Assembly (NCBI GenBank): GCA_900321775.1
Contig: ONXE01000026.1
Span: 1-27,621 of the forward strand
DNA from: an uncultured Bacteroidales bacterium
Lineage (GTDB): Bacteria; Bacteroidota; Bacteroidia; Bacteroidales; Paludibacteraceae
DNA length: 27,621 nt
Direction: 5' to 3'
Shown: positions 22,357-27,621 of the stretch, one piece after another
Numbering within the stretch: the first letter of the stretch is position 1
Layout: each line of letters begins with the position of its first letter
Program-made: the position numbers and the translations under genes
The notes under the pieces: model-generated
What the model was told of the DNA's origin: nothing
Database searches by the model: none
What the model saw: only the letters and a program-made list of their open reading frames with translations

Positions 22357-22383
22357 CAAAAACGTATATTTTTCGCTTTTTTC

Positions 22384-22414
22384 TTGCACAATTCAAAAAA
22401 AAATAGTAATTTTG
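22384..22414 (+). promoter_or_regulatory. Bacteroidota promoter for prmA-mnmE and downstream genes
   Basis: -33 TTG (22384-22386) and -7 TAATTTTG (22407-22414), followed by CAGCG. The 20 bases CTTGCACAATTCAAAAAAAA are identical to the promoter at 10071-10101. The leader is about 20 bases and contains a two-codon ORF (ATG GAG TAG, 22432-22440) just before the prmA ATG. Confidence 0.85.
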
Positions 22415-22441
22415 CAGCGAAATTATTTAATATGGAGTAGT

Positions 22442-23206
22442 ATGCAGTACATAGAAGTGCTATTTGGCTTTGATTTTCAGGAGGAATACCAGCGCGACTT
22501 GTTTGTGCAGGGACTGGCCGATTTGGGCTTTGAGTCTTTTACGGACGATGCTGCATACATTCCTGCGAACCTCTTTGACGAACAGGCTCTGCGTGCATAT
22601 GCCTCCGAAAACTGCCAGACAATCCGTTCGATTTCCAAGGTCCCGGACCAAAACTGGAACGCTGCTTGGGAGGCGGAGCATCCTGTACAGGAATTACCCC
22701 TGGGTGTTCGTATTACCCCGCATTGTGCTTTTGGAGCAGGATACCACGAGACGACCTCGATGATGATTGATGCACTGTTGACTCGCGACTTGAGTGGGCA
22801 AACAGTCCTTGATATGGGCTGCGGGACAGGTGTGCTCGGCATTTTTGCAAAGAAAAGCGGAGCGGAACAGGTAGTGGCAGTGGATATCGACGACAAATCC
22901 GTTGCCAATACCCTTGAGAATGCGCAAGCCAATCATGTCTTGCTGGATGTCAGACTTGGCGACACACCGCCCGAAGGCAACTATGACCTGATTCTTGCCA
23001 ATATTCACCGCAACATCCTCATTGCCCAAATGCCTGACTACTCCCGCTTCCTCAAAGAGGGTGGGGAATTGTGGCTAAGTGGTTTCTACGAGACCGACTG
23101 CGCTGCCATCATCTCCGAAGCTTCTCGCTACGGCCTTGAGACCATTGACAAACAAGAACGGGGTGAATGGCGTTGGCTGGCAATGAAAAAACTGTTGATC
23201 AGATGA
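22442..23206 (+). CDS. prmA: Ribosomal protein L11 methyltransferase
   Basis: A SAM-dependent enzyme that trimethylates ribosomal protein L11. It has 254 residues from the ATG at 22442; the frame is open further upstream, but that part lies in the promoter. The short N-terminal substrate domain is followed by the linker and the family motif FGAGYHETTSMM (about 97-108). The SAM-binding site is VLDMGCGTGVLGIF (122-135), and ILANIHRNIL sits where PrmA has its substrate-side motif. It is shorter than E. coli PrmA (293), mainly in the N-terminal domain. Its stop overlaps the mnmE start by four bases (ATGA). Confidence 0.93.
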   Translation: MQYIEVLFGFDFQEEYQRDLFVQGLADLGFESFTDDAAYIPANLFDEQALRAYASENCQTIRSISKVPDQNWNAAWEAEHPVQELPLGVRITPHCAFGAGYHETTSMMIDALLTRDLSGQTVLDMGCGTGVLGIFAKKSGAEQVVAVDIDDKSVANTLENAQANHVLLDVRLGDTPPEGNYDLILANIHRNILIAQMPDYSRFLKEGGELWLSGFYETDCAAIISEASRYGLETIDKQERGEWRWLAMKKLLIR

Positions 23207-24555
23207 AGACGATTTGCGCCATATCTACAGCTCCCGGAGTCGGCGGTATTGCTGTTATCCGCATCAGCGGACAAAATGCAATCCCGTTGGCAGACAAGGT
23301 GTTCCGTGGACGTCACTTACTTGCCGACACTCCTGCTAACACAATACGTTATGGCGAGGCGGTTAACGGCAGCGAAGTGCTGGATAATGTATTGTGCAGC
23401 GTCTTTCGCGCCCCACACTCCTTCACAGGAGAGGATACAGTGGAGATAGCATGTCACGGTAGTCAGTATGTTCAGCAAGCCATTGTGCGTGCTCTCATCG
23501 ATGCTGGTTGCGCTTTGGCCGAGCCGGGAGAGTTTACCAAACGTGCCTTCCTGAATGGCAAATTGGACCTGACAGAAGCCGAAGCAGTGGCTGACTTGAT
23601 TTCCGCGCAGTCGAAGGCCGAGAAGGACTTGGCGCTTGCACACCTGAAAGGAGGTGTTTCGGCAGAGATAAAGTCTTTGCGAGACCAGTTACTCACCCTT
23701 ACTTCGCTGCTGGAACTGGAACTTGATTTTGCAGACCACGAGGAACTGGAATTTGCAGACCGAACCGAATTAGCCGAACTGGCAGAGCGTATCCGGCTGA
23801 AACTGACTACGCTCATTGACTCTTTCCAACTGGGCAATGCTGTCAAAAACGGCGTTCCTGTTGCCATTGTCGGTCCCGTCAATGCAGGCAAGTCCACGTT
23901 GCTGAACGCGCTGCTTGGCGAAGAAAAAGCTATCGTCAGTGATATCCCCGGCACAACCAGAGATGCTATTGAAGATTGCTTGTATATCAACGGTTTGCAG
24001 TTTCGCTTCATCGACACGGCCGGCCTGCGCGAGACTTCGGATACGATTGAGAATATCGGCATAAGTCGCTCCAAAGCGGCTGCGGAGAAAGCACAGATAA
24101 TCCTGTACGTTTGCTCGCTTACCGATCCTTCCCAAGTGGACGAAGAGGCTATTCAAGCCTGGCGGAGCAGCGGGAAAACGGTGCTGAAGATTCAGAACAA
24201 AGCGGATCTGGTTCCCGGAGCACAAATCGCAGAAAATGGGCATGATACGTTGGTGTTGTCTGCCAAGTACGATTCGTTGGAGTCGCTCAAACAAGCCATC
24301 TACGAGTCCGCAGGCCTGAAAGCATCTCAGTTTGAGTTGTCTGCCACCATTTCGTCGGCAAGGCATTATGAAGCGCTTGTTCGTGCCCGCGAAGCTATCT
24401 TGCGAGTCCGGCAAGGCATGAACGACGGACTGTCGGGCGAGTTTCTTTCTATGGACCTGCACGATTGTCTGGATGCTATTGGAGAGATTACCGGAGAGAT
24501 TACCAACGACGAGGTGCTGGGGAACATCTTCTCCAAGTTTTGTATAGGAAAATAA
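23203..24555 (+). CDS. mnmE: MnmE, tRNA uridine-5-carboxymethylaminomethyl modification GTPase
   Basis: With MnmG it modifies the wobble uridine of several tRNAs. It has 450 residues from the ATG at 23203 (MKTICAISTAPGVGGIAVIR), chosen because it forms an ATGA overlap with the prmA stop and matches the family start. The N-terminal formyl-tetrahydrofolate-binding domain and helical domain surround a G domain with G1 GPVNAGKST (about 223-231), G3 DTAG (about 271) and G4 NKAD (about 332). The invariant C-terminal CIGK ends the protein (C447). Next to prmA it forms a translation-related pair. Downstream, a heptad array fills the gap to yicC. Confidence 0.97.
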   Translation: MKTICAISTAPGVGGIAVIRISGQNAIPLADKVFRGRHLLADTPANTIRYGEAVNGSEVLDNVLCSVFRAPHSFTGEDTVEIACHGSQYVQQAIVRALIDAGCALAEPGEFTKRAFLNGKLDLTEAEAVADLISAQSKAEKDLALAHLKGGVSAEIKSLRDQLLTLTSLLELELDFADHEELEFADRTELAELAERIRLKLTTLIDSFQLGNAVKNGVPVAIVGPVNAGKSTLLNALLGEEKAIVSDIPGTTRDAIEDCLYINGLQFRFIDTAGLRETSDTIENIGISRSKAAAEKAQIILYVCSLTDPSQVDEEAIQAWRSSGKTVLKIQNKADLVPGAQIAENGHDTLVLSAKYDSLESLKQAIYESAGLKASQFELSATISSARHYEALVRAREAILRVRQGMNDGLSGEFLSMDLHDCLDAIGEITGEITNDEVLGNIFSKFCIGK

Positions 24556-24567
24556 TAAGAAAAATAG

Positions 24568-24610
24568 TAATTAGTAAATTGTCTAATCGTCAATCGTTAA
24601 ATCGTCAATA
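24568..24610. repeat. Heptad array between mnmE and yicC
   Basis: Units TAATTAG, TAAATTG, TCTAATC, GTCAATC, GTTAAATC and GTCAATA, ending five bases before the yicC ATG. Bases 24574-24594 match 14645-14665 at 19 of 21 positions, so two unrelated operon gaps carry related arrays. Confidence 0.8.
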
Positions 24611-24615
24611 ATAAG

Positions 24616-25510
24616 ATGCTTTTATCTATGACAGGCTACGGCAAGGCCGAATACATTTTTGCCGAACACAAGACCACAGTTGAGATTCGTACACTCAACT
24701 CCAAGCAACTCGATTTGAGCCTGAAGTCGGCTTCTGCTTATCACGACAAAGAACTGGAAATCCGCGGAATGCTTCGCGAGCAGCTGGAGCGCGGAAAAGT
24801 GGATGTGCTGATAGCTGTTCATCCGCTGGAGACTACTGAATCAGAACAGTTTACGCCTATCAACTGGCAAGCGATGAACTATCGTCCCGGCAGAAGTGCT
24901 TTCCGGCTTCTTGCGCCTTCCGGATGTAATGCGTGTCTCCACTACAGATGAAGAGCTTCCCGACGAAGAATGGAATCTCCTGAAAAACGCTGTCTCGAGT
25001 GCTCTGACGGGAGTGCACACTTTCCGTGAGCAGGAAGGCAAGGCCCTTCAGGCTATGTTTGAAGAAAAACTGAGCGCCATCGAAACGTTGCTCAAAGAAG
25101 TGGAACCCTATGAAAAAGGGCGCGTGGAGCATATCCGCCAGCATTTGCTGGACAACTTGGACAAACTGGCAGACAAAACCAAACAGACTATCGACAAGAA
25201 CCGCCTGGAACAGGAGATGATTTATTACCTGGAGAAACTGGATATCACCGAGGAAAAAGTTCGTCTCACCAACCATATCCGCTATTTCCGCGAGTGCATG
25301 CTGAACACAGAAAGCGGAGTGGGTAAACACGGCGAAGCAGATCGTCCGGAGCGAAGCGTAGGAAAGAAACTCGGTTTTGTGGCACAGGAAATGGGCCGCG
25401 AAATCAATACTCTCGGCAGCAAAAGCAATCAGTCCGAGATGCAAATCATCGTCGTAAAGATGAAAGATATTCTTGAGCAAATCAAAGAACAAGTTCTCAA
25501 TGTCCTCTAA
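24616..25510 (+). pseudogene. yicC: YicC family protein, frame-disrupted
   Basis: YicC-type proteins are conserved stress-related, RNase-linked proteins of about 290 residues. Here the N-terminal part (MLLSMTGYGKAEYIF ... TPINWQAMNY, from 24616) and the C-terminal part (TIVPAEVLSGFLRLPDVM ... GKKLGFVAQEMGREINTLGSKSN ... IKEQVLNVL, to 25510) lie in different frames. The first frame then runs through non-homologous residues to a stop at 24951. The second has a TGA at 24875-24877, so the break lies at about 24865-24880. About 20 family residues are absent there, which suggests a small out-of-frame deletion more than a single-base error. The second part could start at a GTG (24896). An extra peptide of about 13 residues (KHGEADRPERSVG) comes from the dispersed repeat. 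The yicC-gmk-nadD order is as I recall it in Bacteroidota. Confidence 0.85.
25328..25368 (+). repeat. 41-base dispersed repeat, copy in yicC
   Basis: It matches 6466-6506 (in rimO, minus strand) at 38 of 41 positions, with the first 21 identical. Here it is read as GEADRPERSVGK, another frame than in rimO. It interrupts the family stretch that normally reads 'GxGKKLGFxxQE', leaving a GVGK ... SVGKK duplication around the insert. Confidence 0.8.
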
Positions 25511-25522
25511 TATTCAGTTCGT

Positions 25523-26083
25523 ATGATTTATATTTTCTGTGCGCCCAGCGGTTCGGGCAAATCAACAATGGTAAAGCATTTGCTGACCCGTTATCCGAAC
25601 AAGTTTGAACTCTCCATCTCTTGCACTACACGTGCTCCGCGCGGACAGGAAGTGGATGGCCGCGAGTACTATTTCATCTCGCCTGCGGACTTCGAGCAAC
25701 GCATCCGGAAAGGAGATTTCATTGAATATGAGCAAGTCTATGAGGGCTTGTATTACGGCACATTGCGTTCTGAAATAGACCGCATTGAACACGAGGGGCG
25801 CGCCGTGATCTTTGACGTGGACGTGAAAGGCGGAATCAACCTGAAACGTATTCTCGGCGAGCGCGCCACGTCTATCTTTGTTTGCCCGCCGAGCATAGAG
25901 GAACTGAGTCGTCGTCTGCATGCTCGTGGCGATACTTCGGAAGAGATGATCGAGAAGCGACTGGCCAAGGCTACTATCGAGATGGAAGATGCAAAGCATT
26001 TTGACATTCAATTGGTTAACAATGACCTGGAGTCGGCTTTTGCCAATTTGGACAAGATTGTAGAAGCACACATGAACGCATGA
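25523..26083 (+). CDS. gmk: Guanylate kinase
   Basis: Phosphorylates GMP to GDP. The 186 residues match the family length. The P-loop is APSGSGKST (7-15). The GMP-binding stretch has SCTTRAPRGQEVDGREYYF and later YGTL, and the lid has RLHARGDTSEEMIEKRL. It starts 12 bases after yicC and overlaps nadD by four bases (ATGA). Transcription probably comes from the prmA promoter, since none is visible closer. Confidence 0.97.
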   Translation: MIYIFCAPSGSGKSTMVKHLLTRYPNKFELSISCTTRAPRGQEVDGREYYFISPADFEQRIRKGDFIEYEQVYEGLYYGTLRSEIDRIEHEGRAVIFDVDVKGGINLKRILGERATSIFVCPPSIEELSRRLHARGDTSEEMIEKRLAKATIEMEDAKHFDIQLVNNDLESAFANLDKIVEAHMNA

Positions 26084-26634
26084 AAATAGGGCTTTTCTTC
26101 GGCAGTTTCAATCCTATCCACCTCGGCCATACGAGGTTGGCGCGTTATATCCTTGAGCACACGGATCTGGAGCAGATTTGGCTTGTCCTTTCTCCTAACA
26201 ACCCTCTGAAAGATCCGCAATCGTTATTGCCGGAGGAGTTGCGCTACAAGCTGGCGCAAACGGCCTTGCGAAACGAGAAGAACATTCTGCCTTGTGACCG
26301 TGAGTTCACGCTCCCCAAACCCAACTATACAGTCAACACTCTTCGTGCACTATCTGCAGAACATCCCTTGGACGACTTTACGCTGATTATGGGGTCGGAC
26401 AATATGGCCTTGTTTGACCGCTGGCGTGAGTACGAGTTTATTCTCGAGCATTATCCCATTCTGGTTTACCCCCGCGAAGGCGATGATTTGGAGATGCTGA
26501 AAAAGCGATTTCCCGAAATGAAGGTAATAGAAGCCCCGCTTTTCAGGATTTCGGCAACGGAGATTCGCGAGCAACTCAGACAAGGGGAAACCTCCCCCTG
26601 GCTCGACCCGAAAGTGGCAGAAATGCTAAAATAG
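26080..26634 (+). CDS. nadD: Nicotinate-nucleotide adenylyltransferase
   Basis: Makes nicotinate adenine dinucleotide from NaMN and ATP, the last shared step of NAD synthesis before amidation. It has 184 residues. The nucleotidyltransferase motifs are GSFNPIHLGH (8-17) and the C-terminal ISATEIREQLR. LIMGSDNMALFDRWREY is the family's substrate-site stretch. It overlaps gmk by four bases. The ORF ends before an A/T-rich stretch with T runs but no clear hairpin. Confidence 0.97.
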   Translation: MKIGLFFGSFNPIHLGHTRLARYILEHTDLEQIWLVLSPNNPLKDPQSLLPEELRYKLAQTALRNEKNILPCDREFTLPKPNYTVNTLRALSAEHPLDDFTLIMGSDNMALFDRWREYEFILEHYPILVYPREGDDLEMLKKRFPEMKVIEAPLFRISATEIREQLRQGETSPWLDPKVAEMLK

Positions 26635-26673
26635 GCGCTTTTTGTACTTTTTTTTCATTTTTCTCGTTTTTTA

Positions 26674-26705
26674 TTTGGAAATGTCAAAAAAAAGTAGTAC
26701 CTTTG
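26674..26705 (+). promoter_or_regulatory. Bacteroidota promoter for the small DNA-binding protein and outer-membrane protein
   Basis: -33 TTTG (26674-26677), spacer GAAATGTCAAAAAAAAGTAG, and -7 TACCTTTG (26698-26705) followed by CACCC. The leader to the ATG at 26803 is about 90 bases, longer than at the other promoters here, and A/T-rich after 26740. I see no defined structure in it. Confidence 0.85.
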
Positions 26706-26802
26706 CACCCGAAAGTGGGAGAATCCTCTTTCGAAAACTGAATAGTTAGTTAGAAATCAATTAAATAAACATAATTTACAAATAATTAAAAACAAATCAA
26801 CC

Positions 26803-27027
26803 ATGGTTATTACGACAACATTTAACAGACTACGTCACGTAAAGGACAGCCTGCCCAGTGGAAGTTCAGCAAAGATTGCAGAGGAACTTGGTATTACAGC
26901 TGATGAAGTACGCGCTTATTTCCGCGGAGGCAACCATTTCGAGCCGGGTCCGGATGGTGGTGTCGTTACTTTGGATGACTCTCGTATCCTGGAGGTTGCA
27001 CTCCGTATGGCATGGGAGAATGAGTAA
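26803..27027 (+). CDS. Small putative helix-turn-helix DNA-binding protein
   Basis: A 74-residue protein with an N-terminal helical region (TTTFNRLRHVKDSLPSGSSA), then KIAEELGITADEVRAYFRGG, which reads as a helix-turn-helix (about 23-42), and an acidic tail EPGPDGGVVTLDDSRILEVA. Small proteins of this pattern recur in Bacteroidales, usually annotated only as DNA-binding; this is from memory. It lacks any membrane or signal segment. It has a strong promoter and a long leader, and precedes an outer-membrane protein gene by 34 bases. It could be a highly expressed nucleoid or regulatory protein, but its target is not visible. Confidence 0.8.
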   Translation: MVITTTFNRLRHVKDSLPSGSSAKIAEELGITADEVRAYFRGGNHFEPGPDGGVVTLDDSRILEVALRMAWENE

Positions 27028-27061
27028 CGATAAGTATTAAAAGGTTAAAAACAAATTGTAA

Positions 27062-27621
27062 GTGAAAAAGGTATTTAGTTTGATGGTGGCGGGGTTATTA
27101 TCCGTCACCGCTGCTTTGGCACAAGTAGAGTTCGCATGGAACGTTAGTGCCGATTTGGCCTCGTCCTATCTGTGGCGTGGTCAGTATTTAGGAGGATTGT
27201 CCTTCCAACCCGAGGTCAGCATTGGCTTTGAGGGTGAGCACACCTCTTTGAGTGTAGGTGCTTGGGGCAATGTTGGTATGAGTGACTGGAAGTTCAAGAA
27301 GAACAGCGCTAATCCTGCCGAGAACAGCTATTTTGTTCCGGAGCTGGATTTGTTCATTGACTTCGGCTTCTATGGTTTCCACGTAGGTGCTACACATTAT
27401 TATTATTTTGACGGAAGCAAGTTCTTCAACGGCTTTAAGGCTTCGGATGGTACCAGCCAAACGGAATTGCAGCTTGGCTATCATTTCGCAGATGAGTTCG
27501 ACTTCGGTTTGTACGTAGATGCCAACACCTATATCCTGGGCGATGACGGCGAGTACTTGCCAACAGGTCTGTTTGAGCCGGCGAAGTACAAGCGTTATTT
27601 CTCGACCTACATCGAGGTGGG
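27062..27621 (+). CDS. Outer-membrane beta-barrel protein, C-terminus cut off by window edge
   Basis: It starts with GTG at 27062 and gives VKKVFSLMVAGLLSVTAALA (first residue Met in vivo), a signal peptide cut before QVEFAW. An in-frame ATG seven codons later would lose the basic Lys-Lys end, so GTG is preferred. About 186 codons are visible. The mature part alternates aromatic and polar residues in repeated strands (NVSADLASSYLWRGQYLGGL, SLSVGAWGNVG, FGFYGFHVGATHYYYF, TELQLGYHF, FGLYVDANTYI), as expected for a barrel. The start SADLASSYLWRG resembles the TorF/'gcw_chp' porin-like family, but I hold that only loosely. No stop is reached before the window ends. Confidence 0.85.
   Translation, partial: MKKVFSLMVAGLLSVTAALAQVEFAWNVSADLASSYLWRGQYLGGLSFQPEVSIGFEGEHTSLSVGAWGNVGMSDWKFKKNSANPAENSYFVPELDLFIDFGFYGFHVGATHYYYFDGSKFFNGFKASDGTSQTELQLGYHFADEFDFGLYVDANTYILGDDGEYLPTGLFEPAKYKRYFSTYIEV

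Noticed and set aside
24865..24960. Programmed frameshift as an explanation for split yicC
   Set aside because: No slippery sequence or stimulatory structure at the join, and family residues are missing, which recoding would not explain.

Overview
The window looks like a chromosomal segment of a Bacteroidales bacterium (Bacteroidota), probably an uncultured gut-type lineage, with roughly half G+C. Three things point there. Seven promoters have the Bacteroidota -33 TTTG / -7 TAnnTTTG form with about 20 bases between the boxes. Starts lack clear Shine-Dalgarno sequences. The proteins (RecQ, RimO, UvrA, RF2 with SPY in place of SPF, DnaE with a long PHP insert, a C1B peptidase, the yicC-gmk-nadD order) read as the Bacteroidota versions of their families. 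I see no rRNA, tRNA, CRISPR array, phage or insertion sequence. This is housekeeping DNA with unusual small-scale structure.

Layout. 1-9180 (minus strand): one promoter at 9149-9180 appears to drive a genome-maintenance operon, recQ - rimO - HU - HU/LysM fusion - uvrA, with one-base stop/start overlaps at two junctions; a partial ABC-F ATPase gene lies downstream. 9266-9751 (minus): a DUF1294 membrane protein behind a possible 43-residue secreted peptide. 9696-10141: a 446-base spacer with four 11-bp tandem units, a possible 26-codon ORF and outward-facing promoters. 10142-12245 (plus): a secreted protein of unknown function, msrA, xpt. 12309-20956 (plus): prfB, a C1B peptidase, a UbiA-type prenyltransferase, a radical SAM protein and dnaE, closely packed. 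21008-22297 (minus): folC, convergent with dnaE and divergent from prmA. 22384-26634 (plus): prmA - mnmE - yicC (broken) - gmk - nadD. 26674-27621 (plus): a small putative DNA-binding protein and the start of an outer-membrane barrel protein.

What stands out. (1) A membrane protein joins an HU-type DNA-binding domain and a histone-H1-like basic tail to a periplasmic LysM domain, so it could tie the nucleoid to the cell wall. (2) A 41-base repeat lies inside two unrelated protein genes, rimO and yicC, on opposite strands and in different reading frames, each time as an extra peptide. (3) Degenerate 7-bp tandem arrays sit on stop or start codons at four gene junctions, with different sequences but the same period; a 9-bp array encodes a signal-peptide core. 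(4) The bleomycin-hydrolase-like peptidase lacks the segment that carries the catalytic histidine, RimO lacks a conserved loop, and yicC is frame-disrupted. (5) Several promoters share their spacer sequence as well as their boxes.

Family comparisons are from memory. No alignment or database search was run.
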